A stretch of 6,679 nucleotides of DNA from an uncultured Clostridia bacterium (GCA_949448405.1 CASTFX010000070.1:1-6679), one strand, 5' to 3'. Counted from the stretch's first letter, positions 1 to 5,846 are shown. Numbers and translations: made by a program. Notes: generated by a model not told the origin, from the letters alone.

Positions 1-127
1 CTACTATCTTTGAGTTATACACTGCTGATATTGATACTGCTGCAAGTATTACTAAGATAATAATAGTTATGATAAGCGCAACAAGCGTGATACCTCTATC
101 ACTTCTTTGGTTTTGTCTTTCTTTCAC
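1..127 (-). CDS. Pseudopilin / type IV prepilin-like protein, N-terminal part only (runs off the left edge)
   Basis: The first 42 codons are visible. They encode a short basic leader (MKERQNQRSDR), then G12 followed by ITLVALIIT and a hydrophobic stretch to about residue 37. This is the class III (prepilin peptidase) signal layout, with cleavage expected between G12 and I13; the mature N-terminal helix would anchor in the membrane and pack in the pilus core. The usual Glu at mature position +5 is replaced by Ala (ITLVA), as in many clostridial pseudopilin-like secreted proteins. The start is GTG at 125-127, supported by AAGGAGG at 137-143 with a 9-base spacer. The gene has a consensus promoter (188-216) and is divergent from the repressor gene at 243. 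The remainder lies outside the window, so whether it is a true pilin or a surface protein using the same export signal cannot be told. Confidence 0.75.
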   Translation of the reverse strand, partial: MKERQNQRSDRGITLVALIITIIILVILAAVSISAVYNSKIV

Positions 128-160
128 TTTGGTTTTCCTCCTTAATTTTCTTCCGTTTTT

Positions 161-176
161 GTAACCTTTTGGTTAC
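161..176. promoter_or_regulatory. Palindromic operator O1 (GTAACC-N4-GGTTAC)
   Basis: This is a perfect 6-bp inverted repeat with spacer TTTT, GTAACCTTTTGGTTAC. It covers the -35 box of the repressor promoter and lies just downstream of the predicted start of the pseudopilin transcript. Size and symmetry suit a dimer of a Cro/C1-type protein. Confidence 0.6.
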
Positions 177-197
177 TTATTATTTAGATTATATAAC
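169..197 (+). promoter_or_regulatory. Promoter of the Cro/C1-type repressor gene
   Basis: TTGGTT (169-174) and TATAAC (192-197) are 17 bp apart, with transcription expected near 204 and a leader of about 39 nt before ATG 243. The -35 box lies inside one palindrome and the -10 box overlaps the other, so the regulator would also control itself. The -35 match is partial. Confidence 0.5.
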
Positions 198-216
198 CGT
201 TGGGTTACAATGTCAA
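188..216 (-). promoter_or_regulatory. Consensus sigma-A promoter of the pseudopilin gene
   Basis: Read on the minus strand, TTGACA (216-211) and TATAAT (193-188) are separated by exactly 17 bp, a full consensus match. The transcript would start near 181, giving a leader of about 54 nt. One palindromic operator (193-208) fills the spacer and a second (161-176) lies just after the start site, so a promoter this strong is probably held down by a repressor. Confidence 0.7.
193..208. promoter_or_regulatory. Palindromic operator O2 (TAACC-GTTG-GGTTA)
   Basis: This is a second copy of the same half-sites: ATAACC-GTTG-GGTTAC, with only the outermost base asymmetric. Its centre is 32 bp from that of O1, about three helical turns, which would put two dimers on the same face of the DNA. 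It overlaps the -10 box of the repressor promoter and sits in the spacer of the pseudopilin promoter. Confidence 0.55.
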
Positions 217-242
217 TAGAAAAAATAGGAAAAGGTGATGTG

Positions 243-467
243 ATGTATCTAAAAAGACTTAGAGAACTAAGAGAAGATAATGACTATACTCAAGAGTTTG
301 TTAGTAAAAAAATTAATATGAAAAGAGAACAATATTATAGGTATGAAAGTGGAAAAAGAGATATTCCGCTTGATAGTTTGATAATTCTTGCAAATTTATA
401 TAAAACTTCTGTTGATTATATATTAAATCTTACTGATGAAAAATCCCAATATAAAAAGAGCTCTTAA
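243..467 (+). CDS. Small Cro/C1 (XRE) family DNA-binding regulator, 74 aa
   Basis: The protein is a single helix-turn-helix domain with almost nothing else. Helix 1 is about residues 2-12, the HTH pair about 16-23 (TQEFVSKKI) and 27-35 (KREQYYRYE), followed by SGKRDIP and closing helices around LDSLIILANLY and SVDYILNLT. The conserved TQ, the Y-x-x-Y-E-S-G-K-R segment and the length all fit stand-alone Cro/C1-type repressors. ATG 243 is preferred over the in-frame ATG at 210: AAAGGTGAT (231-239) lies correctly in front of 243, helix 1 then begins at once as in the family, and ATG 210 abuts the opposing promoter -35 box and lies only about 6 bases after the predicted start site. It probably represses itself and the divergent pseudopilin gene through the two palindromes. 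There is no ligand or protease domain, so the inducing signal is unknown. Confidence 0.88.
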   Translation: MYLKRLRELREDNDYTQEFVSKKINMKREQYYRYESGKRDIPLDSLIILANLYKTSVDYILNLTDEKSQYKKSS

Positions 468-475
468 TTTGATGC

Positions 476-521
476 AAAATAAAAAACTTTAATCTTGTTT
501 AAGATTAAAGTTTTTTATTTT
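476..521. terminator. Bidirectional intrinsic terminator between convergent genes
   Basis: A 21-bp perfect stem (476-496 with 501-521) closes a GTTT loop. The core ACTTTAATCTT is flanked by A and T runs, so either strand reads as stem plus U tract. It serves both the regulator gene (plus) and the HExxH gene (minus), and it overlaps the TAA stop of the latter. Confidence 0.8.
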
Positions 522-1602
522 ATTCATTTGTTTCATAACTTGTTTTAAGTCCAAATAATGTTCTTAGTTTCTTAATTAGTCTTGATATAAATGTTGATTT
601 TACAACTACTAAATCTGTAATTTCATTTGGATTAATTTCATATCTTTTTTCTAGTTCTTCCATTTTATCTATGTAGTATTCATTATAGAAATTGTCTCCT
701 TCAACTTGTCCTATTAAATTTTTAAATGAGTATAATTTATTTCTATAATTTTCTATTAGCTTAGGTGTATATGTTAGATTTATAGCATTATCAAAATAAC
801 TTGTAAGTATTAACTTTTGAGTATTTATAAATAGCTCTTTTATCTTTTTCTTTTGCACTTCTGTTTCTTTTATAGTTTTTTTAGCAAAATATTCATCAAT
901 ATCATATTCTTGCAAGTCTGAATAAAGCTTTTCTAATTTAACTTGTGCTTCTACCAATGTATCTATATTTTTTTGTATTGTGAAATAATTTTTAGCAGAA
1001 GTTAGTGATATATATTGCTCCCTAAAGTTATTATTTGCATTTAATGTACTTTCAAATAGGACATTTTCTCCAACAACATATGCTATCTGCTTTGTTAATG
1101 CACATTCTAAAGGATAATATGTTGGTGTATTTGTTGGTATCTCTATGTCAAAATACTTTACATTTTCATATGGACTTTCTGCACATTTCGAAGCCATAAG
1201 TTGTACTGCTGCCTCATTTAGTCCTGTTCCTGGTAAGTTTCCATCTGTATAGTCACATAATCCTAGTTTCTCTATTCCTCCATTTTTGGAATTCTTTTCT
1301 TGCAAGTAGTGTATACATTCATGTATTGCAACACTAACAAGATTTTCTTCCTCAATATCACACGCAAAATATATAGTTTTATTTTTATAAAAATACTTGG
1401 CTGAAATCCCCTGTGGCAATTTTGCAAAGCACATATTAAGCCTAGATATTCTCATAAATAATTGATTCGTATCTAAATTTAGCTCAGGAAAAGTTTTACA
1501 AAGAGTATTTGCTATCTTTTTTGATAGTGTATTTACTGTAAGTGTGTCTATTGTGCTGATTATCTCTATACCCTCTCTTTTCAAATCTCTATTTATTCCC
1601 AT
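520..1602 (-). CDS. Uncharacterised protein with HExxH zinc-peptidase-like motif, 360 aa
   Basis: I do not recognise a named family. Residues 94-98 read HECIH inside a hydrophobic helix (VSVAIHECIHYLQ). Further on, GLNEAAVQLMASK (128-139) provides Glu130 as a candidate third zinc ligand, giving a gluzincin-like pattern H94/H98/E130. The middle (about 205-260) is charged and likely helical or coiled coil. The C-terminus (about 336-353, STFISRLIKKLRTLFGLK) looks like a basic amphipathic helix that could touch the membrane. There is no signal peptide, so it is presumably cytoplasmic. The ATG start follows AGGAAAGGA at a good distance. It is divergent from the DnaB-like gene across an 11-bp repeat array and convergent with the XRE regulator. 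Substrate and role are unknown; peptidase activity is inferred from the motif only. Confidence 0.85.
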   Translation of the reverse strand: MGINRDLKREGIEIISTIDTLTVNTLSKKIANTLCKTFPELNLDTNQLFMRISRLNMCFAKLPQGISAKYFYKNKTIYFACDIEEENLVSVAIHECIHYLQEKNSKNGGIEKLGLCDYTDGNLPGTGLNEAAVQLMASKCAESPYENVKYFDIEIPTNTPTYYPLECALTKQIAYVVGENVLFESTLNANNNFREQYISLTSAKNYFTIQKNIDTLVEAQVKLEKLYSDLQEYDIDEYFAKKTIKETEVQKKKIKELFINTQKLILTSYFDNAINLTYTPKLIENYRNKLYSFKNLIGQVEGDNFYNEYYIDKMEELEKRYEINPNEITDLVVVKSTFISRLIKKLRTLFGLKTSYETNE

Positions 1603-1640
1603 TATCTGTCCTTTCCTATATCATTTGTATTAATATTAGA

Positions 1641-1646
1641 ATTATA
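1641..1646 (-). promoter_or_regulatory. -10 box of the HExxH gene promoter
   Basis: The minus strand reads TATAAT (1646-1641), giving a start near 1634 and a leader of about 32 nt. No good -35 box is seen at 16-18 bp; the 11-bp repeats occupy that place, which suggests activator dependence. Confidence 0.45.
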
Positions 1647-1708
1647 CTACATGAAGGTTACATTCGAATTACATTAATGTTACATTTATATTACATTGTT
1701 TCTACAAA
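1647..1708. repeat. Tandem array of six 11-bp units (TTACATT-type), probable regulator binding array
   Basis: Four exact TTACATT heptamers begin at 1658, 1669, 1680 and 1691, always 11 bp apart. Weaker units at 1647 (CTACATG) and 1702 (CTACAAA) keep the phase, so TACA recurs six times at exactly 11-bp steps. The 4-bp spacers differ (CGAA, AATG, TATA), so this is a spaced binding pattern and not simple repeat DNA. Near-helical 11-bp direct repeats are characteristic of OmpR/PhoB-type response regulators; that link is inference. The array ends directly at the -10 box of the HExxH gene and lies upstream of the helicase promoter. Confidence 0.7.
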
Positions 1709-1748
1709 TTTTTTAGGCTTTTTCCTTTATTTTTCTTTATTTTTACTA

Positions 1749-1754
1749 TATAAT
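1749..1754 (+). promoter_or_regulatory. -10 box of the DnaB-like gene promoter
   Basis: TATAAT is followed by a leader of about 30 nt ending in AGGAG (1778-1782). The upstream stretch is T-rich with no convincing -35 box, again consistent with help from a factor bound at the 11-bp array. Confidence 0.4.
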
Positions 1755-1790
1755 ATATTTATCTAAATTTATAAAAAAGGAGATAAAAAA

Positions 1791-3533
1791 TTGAACCCTG
1801 AAGCTATAAAAAAAATATATGAATTACTAGAAGGAATTCCAATTACTCCAATGAATAAATACCAAATCGCAAATATAAAAGAACTTCTTGAAGAAGGAAA
1901 ATTCGAAGAAGCTTTGCCTGTTATTAAAGAATTAAGAAGTGAACCAGCAGTTGAACAAGAAGAGCATGAAATTCTTAAAAAAAGACCTGATGATGATGAC
2001 GAAACAGAAACACAGCTTTATCCAAAAGAACTATTAAATGATGAATTAGAGTCAACTTATATTGGTCTACTTTTAACTGACCCAAAGTCTATAAGTAAAT
2101 ATTATTTTAAATATGATGACTGTTGTTTTGCAAATGATACTTTTCTTAATTTATATAAAATAGTTCTTTTTACAGATGGAGAAGCTTATGCGTCTGAGGA
2201 AGCTAAAAAGTCTTTTAACTTTGCAAAAGATATTGAAAAAATCTTTGCTTTAAAACAAGACTATAAGCTTATAGTAAAAGGTAGAGTGTATAATTTTGAA
2301 AATATATATGTAGAACTTAGGAAATTATTTGTTTTAAGAAAAAATTATTTGAGAATTCCTATTAGAACTGTTCAAGAAAAAATTATCGATATCAAAAACT
2401 ATAAGCTATATGACCAAATGTCAATAGAAGAAGTTGAAAGTGCTGTAAATCAAGCAGAAGTAGCTTCTAAGTTTAAACAATCTGTGTTGAATGTTGGAGT
2501 TACTAATTTCTTAACTGAAGGCTCTAACAACTTATCAAATGGATTAGACCTTCCATTCCCTATTCTATCACATGTATTTAAAGGTATTAGGTGTGGAGAA
2601 ACTTCTTGTTTTGCAATGCCTTCAAATGCTGGTAAAAGTAGATTTACTGTTAACTTAGCAACTTATCTTGCTTTAGTTCATAAGCAAAAAGTACTAATCA
2701 TATCTAACGAAATGTCAGAAGAAAAAATGAAGTTATGCTTAACAACAACAGTTATAAATAACCCTATAATTCAAGAAATACATGGTCATCATCTAAGAAT
2801 TTCAGAAGGAGAACTCCTTGAATTAAAATTTAGACCTGATAAAAAAGATGCTGTTGAAACTGATGAAGAAGGATATATAGCTAAAGGAAAAGATGAAACT
2901 CATGATGAATATATTGAAAAACTTAAAAAATATTCAACAGATTTTATGGAGACATTAATGGTTACTGATTGGTTAAGTGAACAATTAAAATCTTCTATAT
3001 ACTTTATAAATATCACTGACCATACAAATGATGAGCTTAACAAAGTTATTAAGAATTATTATTATAAAGACCAAATAAAATATATCTTCTATGATACTTT
3101 AAAAGCTGATACTGAACATATTGGAAATAGTGATGCTGTTAAAAAGACTGCAACTATTCTTTCAAATCTTGCTCAAAACTTTAATATATTTATTGGTTCT
3201 ACAATGCAGCTTACAGAAAACTCTACACCACCTCTAAATCTTGATATTAATGATTTGTCTGCAAGTAGAACTGTAAAAGAAGTTTTAGATACCTTGTGTT
3301 TAGTAAAACAAATTCATAGAGATTCTTTAGATGATTATGAATATTCTTTAAACGAAGTTGATACAGAGTTCTTTGATTTAGAAAAATTTGAAGACCCAAA
3401 TGTTAGATATTATGCATGTGTAGTTGATAAAAACAGAGCTGGTGCTAAGCCTAAGGTACTATTTAGACTAAACCTTGCTTATAATAGCTGGCAAGAAATT
3501 GGCTATTTAAGATTAAAACAAGGCCATGAGTAA
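1791..3533 (+). CDS. DnaB-like (superfamily 4) helicase or ATPase, divergent, 580 aa
   Basis: A RecA-like DnaB C-terminal domain is visible. Walker A is AMPSNAGKS (275-283), followed by KVLIISNEMSEEK (300-312), equivalent to the DnaB EMS motif with catalytic Glu307. Walker B is IFYD (D435), the polar sensor lies at TMQLTENS (471-478, Q473), and KNRAG (547-551) matches the DnaB KNRxGP region with the putative arginine finger. Residues 81-180 (ELLNDELESTYIGLLLTDP...) resemble a diverged DnaB N-terminal domain, and about 80 helical or acidic residues precede it (DDDD at 67-70). The distance from the catalytic Glu to Walker B (about 128 residues) exceeds my estimate for typical DnaB (about 80), implying a charged insertion near 335-395. 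The start is TTG 1791 after AGGAG with an 8-base spacer; the next ATG (1851) has no ribosome site. No primase, loader or origin is nearby, so it is likely an accessory or phage-derived paralogue and not the main replicative helicase. Confidence 0.85.
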   Translation: MNPEAIKKIYELLEGIPITPMNKYQIANIKELLEEGKFEEALPVIKELRSEPAVEQEEHEILKKRPDDDDETETQLYPKELLNDELESTYIGLLLTDPKSISKYYFKYDDCCFANDTFLNLYKIVLFTDGEAYASEEAKKSFNFAKDIEKIFALKQDYKLIVKGRVYNFENIYVELRKLFVLRKNYLRIPIRTVQEKIIDIKNYKLYDQMSIEEVESAVNQAEVASKFKQSVLNVGVTNFLTEGSNNLSNGLDLPFPILSHVFKGIRCGETSCFAMPSNAGKSRFTVNLATYLALVHKQKVLIISNEMSEEKMKLCLTTTVINNPIIQEIHGHHLRISEGELLELKFRPDKKDAVETDEEGYIAKGKDETHDEYIEKLKKYSTDFMETLMVTDWLSEQLKSSIYFINITDHTNDELNKVIKNYYYKDQIKYIFYDTLKADTEHIGNSDAVKKTATILSNLAQNFNIFIGSTMQLTENSTPPLNLDINDLSASRTVKEVLDTLCLVKQIHRDSLDDYEYSLNEVDTEFFDLEKFEDPNVRYYACVVDKNRAGAKPKVLFRLNLAYNSWQEIGYLRLKQGHE

Positions 3534-3556
3534 AATCAACTTATGCTTTTTAATAA

Positions 3557-3586
3557 TTGACATTTTATGACATTTGGTATTATAAT
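3557..3586 (+). promoter_or_regulatory. Promoter of the purN-purE-purC cluster
   Basis: TTGACA (3557-3562) and TATAAT (3581-3586) are 18 bp apart, with transcription from about 3593. The octamer TGACATTT occurs twice, at 3558 and 3568, overlapping and following the -35 box. No terminator is seen between the helicase stop and this promoter. No PurR box or purine riboswitch was recognised. Confidence 0.65.
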
Positions 3587-3606
3587 GTGATAGTATTAAA
3601 ACATTA
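3583..3606. promoter_or_regulatory. Inverted repeat over the pur transcription start
   Basis: TAATGT (3583-3588) and ACATTA (3601-3606) form an inverted repeat with a 12-bp spacer spanning the -10 box and predicted start site. It could be an operator. In such AT-rich DNA a 6-bp arm may be chance. Confidence 0.25.
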
Positions 3607-3649
3607 CATAATTGCTAAATTCTAAATTGTTCAAATGGAGGTTTTTATG
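3603..3649 (+). repeat. Leader repeat, copy 1 (5' untranslated region of purN)
   Basis: This 47-base stretch, ending in the purN ATG, matches 4265-4311 before purE in about 38 of 47 positions without gaps. The match includes ATTACATA at the same distance (44 bases) from the start, and an identical AATGGAGGTTTTTATG ribosome-site block. It makes up nearly the whole predicted purN leader. Confidence 0.6.
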
Positions 3650-4222
3650 TATAATTTAGTTGTTTTCGCATCTGGAAATGGTACAACACTTCAAGCTGTA
3701 ATAGATGCTATTGATAGTAAAAATTTGCTTGCAAATATTTCTTTAGTTGTATCAAATAATCCTAATGCTTTTGCTTTAGAAAGAGCTAAAAAAGCTAAAA
3801 TTCCAACTTATATAATAAAAGAAAAAGATACTGATAAGGTTGATAATGAATTAAATACTGTCTTATCTAAGATAAATGTAGATTTGATAGTTCTTGCAGG
3901 TTATCTAAAACTTATCGGTCCAAGACTTATACAAAACTATACTATAATCAATACCCATCCTTCACTACTTCCAAAATATGGTGGAAAAGGTATGTATGGT
4001 ATGAATGTACATAGAGCTGTTGTAGAAGCTAAAGAAGAATGCAGTGGTGTTACTCTTCACTATGTAAACAGTGAATATGATAGGGGTAATACTATAATGC
4101 AAACTGTCGTAAAAGTTTTACCAACAGATACTCCTGAAGATTTAGCAGCTAGGGTACAAAATGCTGAAAAGATACAGCTTGTAGAAGTTTTAAAATCTTT
4201 TGTAGCTGGTAAACAAGATTAA
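3647..4222 (+). CDS. purN: Phosphoribosylglycinamide formyltransferase (GAR transformylase)
   Basis: PurN transfers a formyl group from 10-formyltetrahydrofolate to GAR, the third step of purine synthesis, in the cytoplasm. Visible motifs are FASGNGTTLQ near the N-terminus (phosphate binding), AGYLKLIGPRLI (84-95), and the catalytic block NTHPSLLPKYGGKG with Asn102 and His104. SGVTLHYVNSEYDRG follows, with the essential Asp at 145. At 191 residues it is full length. ATG 3647 is chosen over the in-frame ATG 3635, because the latter overlaps the ribosome site GGAGG itself (3637-3641). It is the first gene of the cluster, 86 bp ahead of purE, and shares its leader sequence with that gene. The KYGGKGMYG form of the loop is shared by many anaerobe PurN proteins and is not a defect. 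Confidence 0.96.
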   Translation: MYNLVVFASGNGTTLQAVIDAIDSKNLLANISLVVSNNPNAFALERAKKAKIPTYIIKEKDTDKVDNELNTVLSKINVDLIVLAGYLKLIGPRLIQNYTIINTHPSLLPKYGGKGMYGMNVHRAVVEAKEECSGVTLHYVNSEYDRGNTIMQTVVKVLPTDTPEDLAARVQNAEKIQLVEVLKSFVAGKQD

Positions 4223-4264
4223 ATACCTATTTTAGGGTTTTAATATATATTTTTTAAGAGTTTT

Positions 4265-4311
4265 ATTACATATTTATTAGAGCATAAATTGCTCGAATGG
4301 AGGTTTTTATG
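4265..4311 (+). repeat. Leader repeat, copy 2 (upstream of purE)
   Basis: This is the second copy of the 47-base leader found before purN. It additionally holds the small hairpin GAGCA-TAAAT-TGCTC (4280-4294) immediately before the ribosome site, which copy 1 lacks. It may be an initiation element carried over from purN or a shared regulatory site. Confidence 0.6.
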
Positions 4312-4833
4312 AAAGAGAACGTTGATGTTGCTATTATTATGGGAAGCGATTCAGACCTTTCTATAATGAAAGATGCTGCTAAGTTTTTAGAAGATATGGG
4401 AATTTCTTATGAAATGACTATTCTTTCTGTACACAGATGTCCTGATGCTGCTTTTGATTATGCTAAGAGTTTGAAGGATAGAAAGGTTAAAGTTATTATC
4501 GCAGGAGCTGGTGGAGCAGCTCACTTACCTGGTGTTTTTGCAGCTCAAGTACCTTGTCCTGTTATAGGAGTACCTATAATGTCTAAAACTTTAAATGGCG
4601 TTGACTCACTTTATTCAATAGTTCAAATGCCATCTGGTATCCCTGTTGCAACAGTTGCAATAAATGGTGCAAAAAATGCAGGTATACTTGCAGCAACAAT
4701 AATTTCTACAGCAAATGAAGAAGTATATAAAAAGATATGTGATTATAAAGCATCTATGAATACTGCTGTATTAGATAAAAATGAAAAATTACAAAAGATT
4801 GGTTATGAAGCATATTTAAACGATATGAAATAA
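4309..4833 (+). CDS. purE: 5-(carboxyamino)imidazole ribonucleotide mutase (class I PurE)
   Basis: PurE converts N5-CAIR to CAIR, the carboxylation step that yields the PurC substrate. The N-terminal IIMGSDSDLSIMK binds the phosphate. SVHRCPD (40-46) carries His42, equivalent to the catalytic His of the usual SAHRTPD motif, and AGAGGAAHLPG (65-75) with the long GVDSLYSIVQMPSGIPVATVAIN segment completes the class I core. At 174 residues the length is normal. Two substitutions in the His motif (Val for Ala, Cys for Thr) are mild. ATG 4309 is used because the earlier in-frame ATG 4297 overlaps the GGAGG ribosome site. No purK partner is in the window, so whether it works from N5-CAIR, or from AIR and CO2 as in some anaerobes, cannot be settled here. 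Confidence 0.95.
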   Translation: MKENVDVAIIMGSDSDLSIMKDAAKFLEDMGISYEMTILSVHRCPDAAFDYAKSLKDRKVKVIIAGAGGAAHLPGVFAAQVPCPVIGVPIMSKTLNGVDSLYSIVQMPSGIPVATVAINGAKNAGILAATIISTANEEVYKKICDYKASMNTAVLDKNEKLQKIGYEAYLNDMK

Positions 4834-4876
4834 GAAAATTGTATGTTAGAGAAAGTAAATCTTTCGATATGCATAT

Positions 4877-4904
4877 GTTTGGAAAATCTATTATTTTTCT
4901 AAAC
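4877..4904 (+). other. Intercistronic hairpin between purE and purC
   Basis: GTTTGGAAAA (4877-4886) pairs with TTTTCTAAAC (4895-4904), with one G-U pair and an 8-base loop. No T tract follows, so it is not a good terminator; it could set an mRNA processing point or protect purE mRNA. The palindrome ATATGCATAT lies just before it (4867-4876). Confidence 0.35.
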
Positions 4905-4925
4905 AATATTTAAGGAGGTATTAAT

Positions 4926-5780
4926 ATGAACAAAATTAGTAGTGGAAAAGTTCGTGAAATTTATGAAGTAGATAATGATAAACTTATGCTAGTTGTTTCT
5001 GACAGAATTTCTGCATTTGATGTTATCTTACCTACTCCTATTGAGGACAAAGGAAAAGTTTTAAATAGAATATCTGAATTTTGGTTTGACTTTGTTAAAG
5101 ATGTTATTCCAAATCATATAATTACAACAAAGTTCGAAGAATTTCCAGAAGAATTTAAAAAAGAAGAATTTAGAGATAGAAGTATGCTTGTAAGAAAGCT
5201 TAAAATGCTTCCTATCGAATGTATTGTTAGAGGATATATTACAGGTTCAGGATGGAAAAGCTATAAAGAAACTGGTAGTGTTTGTGGTATAACTTTACCA
5301 GAAGGGCTTAAAGAGTCTGAAAAATTACCAGAGCCAATCTTTACTCCTACAACAAAAGCTCAAGAAGGTCATGATGAAAATATTAGCTTTGAAGAAGTTT
5401 GTAACTTAATTGGAAAAGATTTAGCTGAAAAGGTAAAAGCTAAAACAATAGAAATATATGAAAAATGTGCTGAATATGCTAGAACAAAGGGAATAATAAT
5501 TGCTGATACTAAATTTGAATTTGGTATAGACGAAAATGGTGAATTAGTATTAGGTGACGAAGTTCTAACACCAGATTCTAGTAGATTTTGGCCAGCTGAT
5601 GACTATGAGATTGGAAGAAGTCAAAAAAGCTTTGATAAACAATATATGCGTGATTGGTTAAAGGCAAATAATTGGGATGCCGAAAACCCAACACCAATTC
5701 CAGCAGATGTAATAGATACAACAAGAGCTAAATATATTGAAGCTTTTGAGAAAATTACTGGAAAGAAATTTAATATTTGA
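4926..5780 (+). CDS. purC: Phosphoribosylaminoimidazole-succinocarboxamide (SAICAR) synthase
   Basis: PurC joins aspartate to CAIR using ATP to form SAICAR, the step between PurE and PurB. Seen in order: SGKVREIYE (6-14, ATP site), VVSDRISAFDV (23-33), VRGYITGSGWKSY (101-113, the family signature), FTPTTKAQEGHDENIS (139-154), IADTKFEFG (192-200) and DEVLTPDSSRFW (211-222). At 284 residues it is the longer form, closer to yeast Ade1-type enzymes than to the roughly 240-residue Bacillus subtilis type. The start has an excellent AAGGAGGT site (4912-4919). Its TGA stop lies within the -35 box of the small-RNA promoter that follows. It is the last gene of the plus-strand cluster. Confidence 0.96.
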   Translation: MNKISSGKVREIYEVDNDKLMLVVSDRISAFDVILPTPIEDKGKVLNRISEFWFDFVKDVIPNHIITTKFEEFPEEFKKEEFRDRSMLVRKLKMLPIECIVRGYITGSGWKSYKETGSVCGITLPEGLKESEKLPEPIFTPTTKAQEGHDENISFEEVCNLIGKDLAEKVKAKTIEIYEKCAEYARTKGIIIADTKFEFGIDENGELVLGDEVLTPDSSRFWPADDYEIGRSQKSFDKQYMRDWLKANNWDAENPTPIPADVIDTTRAKYIEAFEKITGKKFNI

Positions 5781-5805
5781 CATACACAAAAATATATGTT
5801 ATTAT
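5777..5805 (+). promoter_or_regulatory. Strong promoter of the small RNA, overlapping the purC stop codon
   Basis: TTGACA (5777-5782, consensus) and TATTAT (5800-5805) are 17 bp apart, with a TGn extended -10 (TGT at 5797-5799). The transcript would start near A5812. The opposing toxin promoter has a weaker -35 box, so the small RNA should be made in excess. Confidence 0.65.
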
Positions 5806-5817
5806 ATATATACTAAA

Positions 5818-5842
5818 AGCACGTTTAGTAATATATGTAAGT
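5818..5842 (+). repeat. Direct repeat pair, antitoxin copy (DRb-DRa-like)
   Basis: AGCACGTTTAGTA is followed directly by ATATATGTAAGT. Both elements recur in the same order at 5940-5972 on the plus strand, which is the template of the toxin mRNA, so the small RNA can pair with that mRNA at two places. Confidence 0.65.
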
Positions 5843-5846
5843 GTAA

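Noticed and set aside
210..242. Upstream ATG 210 as start of the XRE regulator
   Set aside because: It abuts the pseudopilin -35 box, lies only about 6 bases after the predicted start site, has no ribosome site, and adds 11 residues not typical of the family; ATG 243 has a well-placed AAAGGTGAT.
243..1602. XRE regulator plus HExxH protein as an ImmR/ImmA repressor-protease pair
   Set aside because: The two genes are convergent and not co-transcribed, and the HExxH context does not look like the ImmA/IrrE family. The idea stays possible but unsupported.
1647..1708. CRISPR array
   Set aside because: Units of 7 bp with 4-bp spacers are far too short; the pattern fits protein binding sites.
3635..3646. 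Upstream ATG starts of purN (3635) and purE (4297)
   Set aside because: Each ATG overlaps the GGAGG ribosome site that serves the ATG 12 bases later, and the family alignments begin at the later start.
3593..3646. Purine or PRPP riboswitch in the purN leader
   Set aside because: The leader is only about 54 nt, lacks the conserved three-way-junction pattern, and has no terminator hairpin.
4223..4264. Terminator between purN and purE (CCTA-TTT-TAGG followed by T-rich DNA)
   Set aside because: A 4-bp stem is too weak and the T run is not adjacent; purE shows no clear promoter of its own, so co-transcription is more likely.
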